Shown in pieces: positions 47,477-55,542 of a stretch of 64,000 bases of DNA. Under the pieces are notes generated by a model. It saw nothing but the letters and a program-made list of their open reading frames with translations. It did not search any database and was not told the DNA's origin. The stretch's first letter is position 1; every line of letters begins with the position of its first letter. The DNA is taken from contig CAWBGE010000010.1 of NCBI GenBank assembly GCA_963788185.1, positions 186,001-250,000 on the forward strand, given 5' to 3'. The position numbers and the translations under genes were made by a program. The DNA comes from CAIWHR01 sp963788185 (GTDB taxonomy: Bacteria; Pseudomonadota; Gammaproteobacteria; Burkholderiales; Casimicrobiaceae).

Positions 47477-49078
47477 ATGAGCACGCCCAGCTTTGGCCCC
47501 GGCATCGAGATCAACGGCCGGATCACCCCTGAATTCGCGAAGATTCTCACTCCGGAAGCGGTTGCCCTTGCCGCCAGGCTGCAGCGGGCTTTCGGCCAGC
47601 GCCGCAACGAGCTCCTCGCCCGGCGCGCAGTGCGGCAGGCGGAACTGGACGCGGGCAAGCTGCCCGATTTCCTGCCGGAAACGCGCGCGATCCGCGAAGG
47701 ATCGTGGACTTGCGCGCCGACGCCCGCCGACATCGTCGACCGCCGCGTCGAGATCACGGGTCCCGTCGACCGCAAGATGGTCATCAACGCCCTCAATTCC
47801 GGTGCCAGGGTGTTCATGGCCGACTTCGAGGACGCCAACACGCCGCGTTGGGACAACAACATCCAGGGCCACATCAACCTGGGCGACGCGATCCGCCGCC
47901 GGATCGACTACACCTCGCCCGAAGGGAAGGCCTACACGCTGAACGAGAAGACCGCCGTGCTCTTCGTGCGCCCGCGCGGCTGGCACCTGCCTGAAAAGCA
48001 CGTGAAGATCGACGGCGAGAGCATGTCCGGCGGGATCTTCGACTTCGCGCTCTACTTTTTCCACAATGCGAAGGAACTGCTCGCGCGCGGCAGCGGACCG
48101 TACTTCTATCTGCCCAAGCTCGAGAGCCATCTCGAGGCACGGTTGTGGAACGACATCTTCGTGATGGCGCAGGACGAGCTCGGCATTCCCCGCGGTTCGA
48201 TCAAGGCAACGGTTCTGATCGAAACGGTGCTCGCCTCCTTCGAGATGGACGAGATCCTGTACGAGTTGCGCGAGCACTCGGCCGGCCTCAACTGCGGCCG
48301 CTGGGACTACATCTTTTCCTGCATCAAGAAATTCCGGAACAACAGGGATTTCTGCCTTGCCGACCGCGCGTTGGTGACCATGACCACCCACTTCCTGAAG
48401 AGCTACGCGGAACTGGTCATCAAGACCTGCCACAAGCGCAACATCCATGCGATGGGCGGCATGGCGGCGCAGATTCCGGTCAAGAACGACGAGGCCGCGA
48501 ATGCCGAGGCCTTCGCCAAGGTCAAAGCCGACAAGGAACGCGAAGCGACGTATGGCCACGACGGCACCTGGGTCGCGCATCCGGGTCTCGTTCCGGTCGC
48601 GCTGGAGGCCTTCAACCGCATCATGCCGGCCCCCAACCAGATCGCGACCAGGAAGCGCGACGATGTGCGCGTGACTGCCGCCGACCTGGTCAGGTTCGAG
48701 CCCGAGGGGCCGATCACCGAGAAGGGCCTGCGCCTCAACATCAATGTCGCAATCCAGTACATCGGCGCGTGGCTGGCGGGGCAGGGCGCAGTGCCGATCT
48801 TCAACCTCATGGAGGATGCGGCGACCGCCGAGATTTCGCGCTCGCAGGTTTGGCAGTGGATCCGCTCGCCCAAGGGCAAGCTCGACGACGGCCGCAAGGT
48901 GACGAAGGATATGGTGGGCGCGATGATCCCCGAGGAAATGCAGAAGATCGGCGATCTCCTGGGACCCGCGTTCGGCGACGGCAAGTACGACGACGCCGCG
49001 AAGATCTTCGCCGACCTCGTCAACAACGACACCTTCGTCGAATTCCTGACGCTGCCCGCGTACGAGCGGATCGACTGA
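47477..49078 (+). CDS. aceB: Malate synthase A
   Basis: Glyoxylate-shunt enzyme condensing glyoxylate and acetyl-CoA to malate. The 533-residue length and motifs identify the A isoform: MADFEDANTPRWDN, VRPRGWHLPEKH, ARGSGPYFYLPKLESHLEARLWN, CGRWDYIFSC, IHAMGGMAAQIPVKND and HDGTWVAHPGLVP. GGAGGG lies before the ATG at 47477. No isocitrate lyase is in the window. A decayed copy of this gene's 3' part lies 5.4 kb downstream (see 54363-54526). Confidence 0.96.
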   Translation: MSTPSFGPGIEINGRITPEFAKILTPEAVALAARLQRAFGQRRNELLARRAVRQAELDAGKLPDFLPETRAIREGSWTCAPTPADIVDRRVEITGPVDRKMVINALNSGARVFMADFEDANTPRWDNNIQGHINLGDAIRRRIDYTSPEGKAYTLNEKTAVLFVRPRGWHLPEKHVKIDGESMSGGIFDFALYFFHNAKELLARGSGPYFYLPKLESHLEARLWNDIFVMAQDELGIPRGSIKATVLIETVLASFEMDEILYELREHSAGLNCGRWDYIFSCIKKFRNNRDFCLADRALVTMTTHFLKSYAELVIKTCHKRNIHAMGGMAAQIPVKNDEAANAEAFAKVKADKEREATYGHDGTWVAHPGLVPVALEAFNRIMPAPNQIATRKRDDVRVTAADLVRFEPEGPITEKGLRLNINVAIQYIGAWLAGQGAVPIFNLMEDAATAEISRSQVWQWIRSPKGKLDDGRKVTKDMVGAMIPEEMQKIGDLLGPAFGDGKYDDAAKIFADLVNNDTFVEFLTLPAYERID

Positions 49079-49087
49079 CTGCGGCAC

Positions 49088-49780
49088 TCAATCGCCGCAT
49101 TCCAGACGATATCCGACACCGATCTCGGTGATGAGGTGGCGAGGACGCAGCGGGTCCAGTTCCAGCTTGTCCCGCAGTTGCTTGACGTAGATGCGAAGGT
49201 AGTGCGTATCACGGGCGTGACTCGGCCCCCAGACCTCGCTCAGCAGTTGGCGATGGGTGACCACCATGCCGAGATGACGCGCCAGCGCCGCGAGCAACCG
49301 GAACTCGATCGGGGTGAGATGCAGAGACTCGGTATCCCGCATCGCCGTGCGTCGCTCCAGATCGACGACGGCGTGGTCGAAGTGCAGGACGGAGTCGCCT
49401 CCCCGGGGGCGGGCCGCGTGCCGCAGCGCGACCTTTATCCGTGCCAGCAACTCGCGGACTCCGAAAGGCTTGGTCACGTAGTCGTCGGCACCGGCCTCGA
49501 AGGCATCGATCTTCGCCCGTTCCTGCGTGCGTGCGGAGAGGATCAGGATCGGCACGGTGGACCACTGCCGGACCTGCCGGACGACCTCGACACCGTCGAA
49601 ATCGGGAAGGCCGAGATCGACGATCAGCACATCCGGCTTGTGCGCGCCGGCGTCGATGACTCCGCGCCTGCCGGTCGAGGACTCCGCCACCCGATAGCCT
49701 TGCGCCTCCAGCGACGACCGGAGGAAGCGTCGGATCTCGGGCTCGTCCTCAATTACGAGAATGATCGGGCTGGGGTTCAT
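49088..49780 (-). CDS. kdpE: KdpE-like response regulator (OmpR family)
   Basis: A 230-residue two-component regulator. Receiver domain: acidic pair E11 and D12, phosphoacceptor D55 (LIVDLGLPD), and K104 (DDYVTKPFG). The C-terminal winged helix (about 130-228, LTPIEFRLLAALARHLGMVVTHRQLL..VWG) is OmpR type. Sequence around LPDFDGVEVVRQVR and the linked KdpD-like kinase point to KdpE. Its start overlaps the kinase 3' end by 32 bp. A direct repeat at 50880-50898 is the likely operator. It converges with aceB. Confidence 0.9.
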   Translation of the reverse strand: MNPSPIILVIEDEPEIRRFLRSSLEAQGYRVAESSTGRRGVIDAGAHKPDVLIVDLGLPDFDGVEVVRQVRQWSTVPILILSARTQERAKIDAFEAGADDYVTKPFGVRELLARIKVALRHAARPRGGDSVLHFDHAVVDLERRTAMRDTESLHLTPIEFRLLAALARHLGMVVTHRQLLSEVWGPSHARDTHYLRIYVKQLRDKLELDPLRPRHLITEIGVGYRLECGD

Positions 49781-50834
49781 CGACGGCAGGTTCCGGCGCT
49801 TCTGCGGGGATCTCCGGTGGGCGCTCGAGCGGCAGACTGATCCGGAACGTCATCCCGCCACCCAGCGTGCGCTCGGCCCAGCAGTCGCCACCGTGCAGCC
49901 GAACGATGGCGCGGCAGATGGCGAGGCCGAGCCCGACGCCGCCCGCCGTCCCTTCCATCGAGCCGTGCTGGAATTTGCGGAATATCCGTTCCATATCGAC
50001 CTCGGCTGCGTCGCCGCCGTGATCCTCGACGGACAGAACCATCTTCTGCCCGTCCACTCTCGCCCGCAGCCTCACGATGGTCCCCGGCGGCGTGTGCTTC
50101 GCCGCGTTTTCGAGCAGGTTCCCGAGCGCCTGCTCGATCAGCGCCGCGTCGACGCGAACAAGAGGCAGGTCACCCGGCATGTCGACAATCAGCCTGTGCG
50201 CAGCGATGCGGTCGCTCAATCGGCGAACCACCGAGTCGGCGACGTCGACAATCGACGTCCAGTCACGCTCGACCTTGATCGCCCCCGTGTCGAGGCGCGT
50301 CATCTGCAGCAGCTTGCTCACACGCTCGGAGAGTTCGCGCGACTGGTTGAACACGCTGTGTGCCAGCGCCTGCCTCGCCTCGGGCTGCATCCGCTCGCCG
50401 GACTCGACCAGTGTCGAGGACGCGCCCGCCATCACGGCAAGCGGCGTGCGCAGGTCGTGCGATATCGAAGCGAGCAGGGCACTCCGGATGCGCTCCGTTT
50501 CCGCCTCGATCTCGAGCAACGCCTGCTCGCGTGCCTGACGGCGACCGCGATCGACAAGCTGGGAGACGATCAGCCCAACACCCAGGATGATGGAAAACGT
50601 CAGCAGGTACTGGGCATCGTGGACGGTAAAGGTCCCTTCGGGGGGGACGAACAGCACGTCGAATGCGGCGACACAGAGGATCGAGGCGGCGATCGCCGCG
50701 CCGCGCGACCTGTAGAGCGCGACCAGCACGACGGCGAGGAGATACACCATCGCGATGTTGACGAGGTCGAACCGCCCGCGCATTGCGTATCCGGCGAGCG
50801 TGGCGGCCGACGGCGGCTCCGACCGCCCATGCAT
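49749..50834 (-). CDS. kdpD: Short KdpD-like sensor histidine kinase (DUF4118), apparent frameshift at the N-terminus
   Basis: A histidine kinase matching only the C-terminal half of KdpD. It has DUF4118 membrane helices (FDLVNIAMVYLLAVVLVALY onward, residues about 20-95), the phosphoacceptor H126 in SISHDLRTPL, NLLENAAKH and GGVGLGLAI. The large N-terminal KdpD and USP domains are absent. In the other frame, ATG 50856 encodes MKNAWAGYAWAVGAAV; deleting one base near 50807 joins it to AATLAGYAMRGRFDL and restores a first membrane helix. So the real start is probably 50856 with a one-base frameshift that is either error or mutation. Divergent kup suggests control by potassium. Confidence 0.82.
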   Translation of the reverse strand: MHGRSEPPSAATLAGYAMRGRFDLVNIAMVYLLAVVLVALYRSRGAAIAASILCVAAFDVLFVPPEGTFTVHDAQYLLTFSIILGVGLIVSQLVDRGRRQAREQALLEIEAETERIRSALLASISHDLRTPLAVMAGASSTLVESGERMQPEARQALAHSVFNQSRELSERVSKLLQMTRLDTGAIKVERDWTSIVDVADSVVRRLSDRIAAHRLIVDMPGDLPLVRVDAALIEQALGNLLENAAKHTPPGTIVRLRARVDGQKMVLSVEDHGGDAAEVDMERIFRKFQHGSMEGTAGGVGLGLAICRAIVRLHGGDCWAERTLGGGMTFRISLPLERPPEIPAEAPEPAVDEPQPDHSRN

Positions 50835-50879
50835 ACCCGGCCCACGCGTTCTTCATGGCGTCATGATGCCCCGGAACCG

Positions 50880-50898
50880 CGTAAAGAACCCGTAAAGA
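50880..50898. promoter_or_regulatory. Direct repeat with 11-bp period, candidate KdpE operator
   Basis: CGTAAAGA occurs at 50880-50887 and again at 50891-50898, exactly 11 bp apart, in the interval between the kinase and kup. Tandem half-sites one helical turn apart are the usual binding pattern for OmpR-family regulators. The assignment to KdpE is inference. Confidence 0.5.
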
Positions 50899-50948
50899 TT
50901 CGGCGTCCGGGGCACCCGGTCGGCTTCGGCAGGGCTAGAGTCGGAGCC

Positions 50949-52868
50949 ATGAACACTGGCGCGACCATCACTTCATTCATCCCGGCGATCAACAAGAATC
51001 GGGCGCGACACGCGACGGCAGGCTTGGCGCTGCTCGCGTTGGGCGTAGTCTACGGCGACATCGGCACCAGCCCGCTGTACGCCGCCAAGGAGACGTTCAG
51101 TCCCGTGCACGGCATCCAGCTGAACGGCGAGAACGTGCTGGGCGGCGTCTCGGCGATCTTCTGGGCGCTGATGGTCGTGGTGTCGCTCAAATATGTCACG
51201 CTGATCCTGCGCGCGAACAACCGGGGCGAGGGCGGCATCATGGCGTTGCTGGCACTCGCGAACTCCGGCGTTCCGCATCGGCCGCGCCTGCGGCGCTGGC
51301 TGTTTGGCATCGGGGTGTTCGGTGCATCGCTGTTCTATGGCGACGCCGTGCTCACGCCGGCCATCAGCGTGCTGTCGGCGGTCGAAGGACTGGAGGTCGG
51401 AACCTCCGCGTTCAAGCCGTACATCGTGCCGATTGCCGTCGGCATCCTGGTCGCCCTGTTCGCACTCCAGAAGCACGGAACGGGGGTGGTGGGCCTGCTG
51501 TTCGGGCCGGTGTGCCTGCTGTGGTTCGCGGCGCTCGCCGCAGTCGGCATCTGGAACATCGCGAAGGCTCCCGGCATCCTTGCCGCGCTCGATCCATCCC
51601 ATGCGCTCCGCTTCGCGACGGCGCACGGCTACGCGTCGTTCGTCGTGCTCGGTTCGGTCCTCCTGGCCATCACCGGTGCCGAGGCGCTGTACGCCGACAT
51701 GGGACACTTCGGCAAGCGGGCCATCCGGATCGCCTGGTTCGGGGTCGCAGCCCCGGCTTTGGTGCTCAATTACTTCGGGCAGGGCGCGCTGCTGATGACG
51801 CAGCCGGATGCCATCGAGAATCCCTTCTTCATGTCGTTTCCCGGCTGGGCGCTCTATCCGATGGTCGTGCTGGCGACGGCGGCAACCGTCATCGCCTCGC
51901 AGGCGACGATTTCCGGCGCCTATTCGATGACGCAACAGGCAATCCAGCTCGGCTGCCTGCCGCGGATGTCGATCCGGCATACCTCCGCGCGCACGATGGG
52001 GCAGATCTACATCCCTGCGGTGAACTGGGTTCTCCTGTGCGCGGTCTTGCTCGCCGTGGTGGCCTTCGGTTCGTCGTCGCGGCTCGCCTCGGCCTACGGG
52101 GTCGCGGTCATGGGCACGATGATCGTCACGACCGTCCTAACCTTCTTCGTCTTGCGCCACCGCTGGGGCTATCCGCTGCTGGCGTGCGTGCTTCCGACGG
52201 TATTCTTCCTGATGATCGACTTCGCCTTCTTCTCGGCAGCCTTGCACAAGCTCCTCGACGGCGGCTGGTTCCCGTTGGTGCTCGGGATCTCCGTCTTCAC
52301 CGTCATGATGACCTGGCGCGGCGGCCGGGAACGGTTGCTGGAGCAGATCCGCGGGTCGTCGGTACCGATTGCCGGATTCCTCGAATCGCTGCACTTGTCG
52401 CCGCCGAACCGGGTTTCCGGTACGGCGGTCTTCCTGACGTCCACGCCGGACGCGACGCCGCACGCGCTTCTTCACAGCCTCAAGCACTACAAGACGCTGC
52501 ACGAGAACAACGTTTTCCTCACCGTCGAATACGAAGAAGTTCCGACGGTCGACCCGGAGCGTCGGGTGACCTGCGAACCGCTCGGCGATGGTGCGTGGCG
52601 AGTGCTTGCGCGCTTCGGCTTCATGGAGAGCCCCGACATCGTTGCTGCGCTGGAGCTTTGTGCACCCCATGGCCTGCAATTGGAGCCGATGGAGGTGTCG
52701 TATTTCCTTTCGCGGGAGAAGATCGTCTCGCCGCCGCACCGTGGACGCGTTCGAAAATGGCGGGACGGCGTGTTCTCGGCGATGGCCCGCAATGCGGCGA
52801 GCGCTCCGGATTTCTTCAACATCCCCGCGAACCGTGTCGTCGAGCTGGGCACGCGGATCGAACTCTGA
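50949..52868 (+). CDS. kup: Kup-type potassium uptake protein
   Basis: A 639-residue K+/H+ symporter of the KUP/HAK/KT family. It has the signature GVVYGDIGTSPLYA near residues 33-46, ANNRGEGGIMAL, and GDAVLTPAISVLSAVEG. About twelve membrane helices fill the first 450 residues, followed by a cytosolic C-terminal domain (SVPIAGFLESLH..VVELGTRIEL). The start at ATG 50949 agrees with family N-termini. It is divergent from the KdpD/KdpE-like genes, and no kdpFABC operon is in the window, so Kup is the probable target of that pair. Confidence 0.95.
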   Translation: MNTGATITSFIPAINKNRARHATAGLALLALGVVYGDIGTSPLYAAKETFSPVHGIQLNGENVLGGVSAIFWALMVVVSLKYVTLILRANNRGEGGIMALLALANSGVPHRPRLRRWLFGIGVFGASLFYGDAVLTPAISVLSAVEGLEVGTSAFKPYIVPIAVGILVALFALQKHGTGVVGLLFGPVCLLWFAALAAVGIWNIAKAPGILAALDPSHALRFATAHGYASFVVLGSVLLAITGAEALYADMGHFGKRAIRIAWFGVAAPALVLNYFGQGALLMTQPDAIENPFFMSFPGWALYPMVVLATAATVIASQATISGAYSMTQQAIQLGCLPRMSIRHTSARTMGQIYIPAVNWVLLCAVLLAVVAFGSSSRLASAYGVAVMGTMIVTTVLTFFVLRHRWGYPLLACVLPTVFFLMIDFAFFSAALHKLLDGGWFPLVLGISVFTVMMTWRGGRERLLEQIRGSSVPIAGFLESLHLSPPNRVSGTAVFLTSTPDATPHALLHSLKHYKTLHENNVFLTVEYEEVPTVDPERRVTCEPLGDGAWRVLARFGFMESPDIVAALELCAPHGLQLEPMEVSYFLSREKIVSPPHRGRVRKWRDGVFSAMARNAASAPDFFNIPANRVVELGTRIEL

Positions 52869-53407
52869 TCTCGTGTGCGACGCGCATGTTCCGCCCGCGC
52901 TCATGCCTAAGCGAAGATAGCCGGCGCACGCAGCAGCGCGGCAACCTCAACCGGCAGCAGGCGTCCGTGACCTGCCGCTAACGCCATCGTGCCAACGCGT
53001 GCAGCGCCGGCGAGCGATCGGAGTGAGTACATCGACTTGGGCGCGCAGACCCGTCGGCGAACCATTCGTGCGCCAGACCGCTTGGTGCAGTGCGGCTTGA
53101 CACTGTTGACGATAGGGGGAGTATCAGTTCCTTCTGCGCGATCGTCCGGTCGCTTTGCTAGCCGCGCAGGGTTTCTGGCTCCAAACCGCCCGCGCGCCTG
53201 ACGCGAAACCCGCGCCACCCCTCCGCCCTCGGCCCATCGCTTCAGCCGCGATGCCTCTGCCATGCGGCCCCGCCTGCACTGACGCCCGACGCGACCGCAG
53301 TATTGTGGCTGCCGTCGGGCTGCATTCAGGCACGCATAGACGCGTTGAAATCCACGTTGCCGTTGTCTTGCTGACTCTATCAATCCACGACACTGGGGGA
53401 GTACACC
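52869..53407. other. Long non-coding interval after kup
   Basis: About 540 bp without a convincing gene. Several frames are open but none has a recognisable motif or start signal, and an antisense frame running through the next gene looks like chance. Base composition is less GC-biased than in neighbouring genes. This is the left edge of a degraded accessory patch. Confidence 0.5.
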
Positions 53408-53938
53408 ATGAAGAATACAAGGAGCCTCCGAATTCGCCTTCTTTCGGCATGCACGATTTTCGCCGCGATCGGTTGCGCAGCGCCGGCTGTTGCAGCCCCG
53501 CCCATCCGGATCGAGCCACCACCGGAGATGATCGACTTTCCAGTTGGGGACGCGTGCGCGTTTCCGCTTCAGTTCGAAATGAGCGGCGCTAACTACCACT
53601 TTAAGGAATTCGTTGATGGGAACGGCAACCCCGTACGCGCGATCATTGCCGGAAAGGGTTCGTTCATGACTTTCGCGAACGCGGACACCGGCAGCACGCT
53701 CTCCGCGAAAGCCTATGGATTTTCTGCCCACGACACATACAACCTCGACGGGACGATTACCGAGATCGTCGCGGGGCACGTCGTGCTGTTCCTTTTTCCA
53801 ACCGACGTGCCGGCTGGGCCATCGACGACGCTGTATGTTGGAAGACTTGTCTACACATACGATCCCGTTACGTTCCAAAACCTCAACCTGCAATCCTTTA
53901 CGGGCAAGTCGACCGACATCTGCGCTGCCCTCGAGTGA
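53408..53938 (+). CDS. Secreted protein of unknown function
   Basis: A 176-residue exported protein. Residues 1-30 form a signal peptide (positively charged start, hydrophobic core, cleavage after PAVAA). The mature part begins PPIRIEPPPEMIDFPVGDACAFPLQFE and continues as beta-strand-rich sequence (GKGSFMTFANADTGSTLSAKAYG), with single cysteines at about C55 and C172 that may pair. I recognise the pattern as a hypothetical family seen in actinobacteria and others, but know no function. GGGGGAG occurs a few bases upstream. It stands alone in a gene-poor patch next to integrase remains, so transfer is possible. Confidence 0.75.
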   Translation: MKNTRSLRIRLLSACTIFAAIGCAAPAVAAPPIRIEPPPEMIDFPVGDACAFPLQFEMSGANYHFKEFVDGNGNPVRAIIAGKGSFMTFANADTGSTLSAKAYGFSAHDTYNLDGTITEIVAGHVVLFLFPTDVPAGPSTTLYVGRLVYTYDPVTFQNLNLQSFTGKSTDICAALE

Positions 53939-54158
53939 AAACCTCGGTACGCTGAAAGGCGTCGACGCCCCCGACATCGCTCCCACAAACCAGCGCAGCA
54001 TCGCGTCGCGCACTGACACGGCCCGCGTGGCTGGGTTTGCACGTCGGGAGCGCCGCGGTTCTCAAGTGGCATCGGTCGATGCCCTGAGCGGCTGCCTTCC
54101 TTAAGCCCGAAGGCTGGCAACGGGTCAACAAGCGCCCGTGGGTCGGGATCAACATGAG

Positions 54159-54182
54159 GCTCCTTTCACCCGATAAAGGAGC
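54159..54182 (+). promoter_or_regulatory. Inverted repeat covering the ribosome-binding site of the integrase remnant
   Basis: GCTCCTTT (54159-54166) and AAAGGAGC (54175-54182) are perfect complements separated by eight bases. The right arm is the AAGGAG Shine-Dalgarno sequence of the ATG at 54188, so the hairpin would mask it. Confidence 0.55.
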
Positions 54183-54187
54183 GACTC

Positions 54188-54362
54188 ATGGATACGTCAA
54201 CGAAGACGACGGGGCGCGCTACGCCGTGGAACAAGAGCAAGCTGCTCGGGCAGAAACCCCCATTGAAGCTGAGGTAGATCTGGGCTATCCGGATTCTTCT
54301 ACACATGAATCATCGGACCTGGGAGCGCGCGCTGTTCGACCTTGCCATCGACAGCAAGTTGC
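54188..54362 (+). pseudogene. Integrase/recombinase N-terminal remnant with premature stop
   Basis: The ATG at 54188 reads DTSTKTTGRATPWNKSKLLG, then QKPPLKLR, a TAG at 54275-54277, and in the same frame IWAIRILLHMNHRTWERALFDLAIDSKLL. This is the start of a well-known tyrosine recombinase group (usual form GRATPWNKGKL..GQKPPLKPKEIWAIRIRL..RDLALFNLAIDSKLRGCDLV). The stop replaces a Glu codon. After SKL the homology ends abruptly and sequence from aceB follows. No catalytic domain remains, so it is dead. Its own Shine-Dalgarno is preserved. Confidence 0.8.
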
Positions 54363-54526
54363 TGGCCACGACGGCACCTGGGTCGCGCATCCGGGTCCGC
54401 GATCTCCTGGGAGCCGCGTTCGGCGACGGCACGTACGAGGATGCCGCGAAGATCTTCGCCGACCTCGTCAACGATGACACCTTCGTCAATTTCCTGACGC
54501 TGCCCGCGTGCGAGCGGATCGACTAG
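54363..54526 (+). pseudogene. Decayed, internally deleted copy of the aceB 3' end
   Basis: Bases 54363-54397 are identical to aceB 48553-48587. Bases 54399-54526 align without gaps to aceB 48951-49078 with about 11 mismatches in 128. The roughly 360 bp between these parts in aceB are missing. The second part keeps the aceB frame, encoding DLLGAAFGDGTYEDAAKIFADLVN and ending CERID-stop. The first part is read out of frame. It is fused to the integrase remnant just upstream. It cannot make an active enzyme. Confidence 0.85.
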
Positions 54527-54661
54527 CGCGCCGAAGAAGACCGCTTGCCACAATGTCCTCGGAGATGTCCGGGCCATGCACGCGGCGTCGGCGTTCGATG
54601 AATGTCGGTGTTCTGCGAAGCGCGAAGATCGATGCTCCGGGGCCGCGCCGTCGTGGGTCCG

Positions 54662-54901
54662 TCACGATCGCAGCGGCTTCTCCTTCTCCCGCCCCGCGAT
54701 TTCCGGCTCGCGGCGCGGTTCCACCCATCTCATGAACACCTGGTAGCCCGGCGCCAGCAGGGTTGCACCGACGACGCGGCCGAAGACCATGATGATCCCG
54801 GCGATCATGAAGGCCGCGAGAAACTGGAGCAGCCCGCCGCCGATGCCGGCGGCGAAGCCGAGTGCCGCCTTCGCGAGGTCGCCGCGACGGCGCCCGTCCA
54901 C
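54662..54901 (-). CDS. Possible small inner-membrane protein
   Basis: From a GTG at 54901 this frame gives 79 residues: a charged start (DGRRRGDLAKAALGF), a hydrophobic helix (GGGLLQFLAAFMIAGIIMVFG) and a Pro/Glu/Lys/Arg-rich end (FMRWVEPRREPEIAGREKEK). The amphipathic-hydrophobic-charged layout looks like a real small membrane protein. It lies 80 bp after the SYLF gene on the same strand. The open frame upstream of the GTG is a shadow of the SYLF gene. I do not recognise a family. Confidence 0.4.
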   Translation of the reverse strand: MDGRRRGDLAKAALGFAAGIGGGLLQFLAAFMIAGIIMVFGRVVGATLLAPGYQVFMRWVEPRREPEIAGREKEKPLRS

Positions 54902-54981
54902 GACTCCGCAACAACGTCCGGCGCGCTCCGGCCCGAAGCCGATCGCGGCCAGGCGGCAGCGCCCGCGCTGCCGCGCCTGCC

Positions 54982-55542
54982 TCAGTTGAGGTCGCTGTCC
55001 TTGTAGTACTTGGTACCCTTGGCGGTGAGTTCGAGCGCCAGGCCTTTGTCCGTGACCTGGTAGATCCAGACCCCCGGTGACACCGCGACCGCGCCCTGAT
55101 ACGCCGAACCTTTGTCGCCGGCCTTCGCCGCCGCCGTCGCCTGTCCGCCAATCTCCCAACCCGAGTTGACGAAGTTGTTCAAGGCTGCGTCGGTTTCGAA
55201 TACCCAGACGACCTGGAACTTCTTGGCGCCGAAGCCCAGGCCCGCCTGCACCTCGGCCATCTTCATGTACGTCGTGGCCTTGGTCTTGTTGTTGACCGCG
55301 ATGCCCTTGCCCGAACCGCCACCGGCCACGAGGATCTTCATGCCGAAGTTGCTGAACGCGGCGTAGCCGGCCGCCGACTCGATCGCATTCCTTGCCGAGG
55401 GCTGCGCCTTGTACACCGCGGCGAGCGCATCCTGCCCGGCCTTGCGCACCTCTGCCTGCTCCTTCGCCTTGTCGGCGCCGAGGGCGATGCCGGGCGCGGC
55501 GAGCGCGAAAGCCATTGCCACGACCATCATGCGACGATTCAT
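54982..55542 (-). CDS. SYLF/YSC84 domain lipid-binding protein
   Basis: A 186-residue exported protein with a signal peptide (MNRRMMVVAMAFALAAPGIALG) and a full SYLF domain: SARNAIESAAGYAAFSNFGMKILVAGGGSGKGIAV, QAGLGFGAKKFQVVWVF, GWEIGGQATAAAK and GVWIYQVTDKGLALELTAKGTKYY. The glycine-rich segment and terminal TAKGTKYYKD are typical. SYLF proteins bind phosphoinositides in eukaryotes; the bacterial ones are periplasmic and of unknown role. GAGGGAG lies before the ATG at 55542. Confidence 0.9.
   Translation of the reverse strand: MNRRMMVVAMAFALAAPGIALGADKAKEQAEVRKAGQDALAAVYKAQPSARNAIESAAGYAAFSNFGMKILVAGGGSGKGIAVNNKTKATTYMKMAEVQAGLGFGAKKFQVVWVFETDAALNNFVNSGWEIGGQATAAAKAGDKGSAYQGAVAVSPGVWIYQVTDKGLALELTAKGTKYYKDSDLN

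Noticed and set aside
49761..50948. Long plus-strand frame ahead of kup
   Set aside because: It runs antisense through the kinase gene and is rich in Arg/His/Gln without domains; kup starts at 50949.
52907..54019. 370-residue minus-strand frame across the secreted protein gene
   Set aside because: No start signal, signal peptide or motif; the opposite strand has a clean signal peptide and normal codon pattern.
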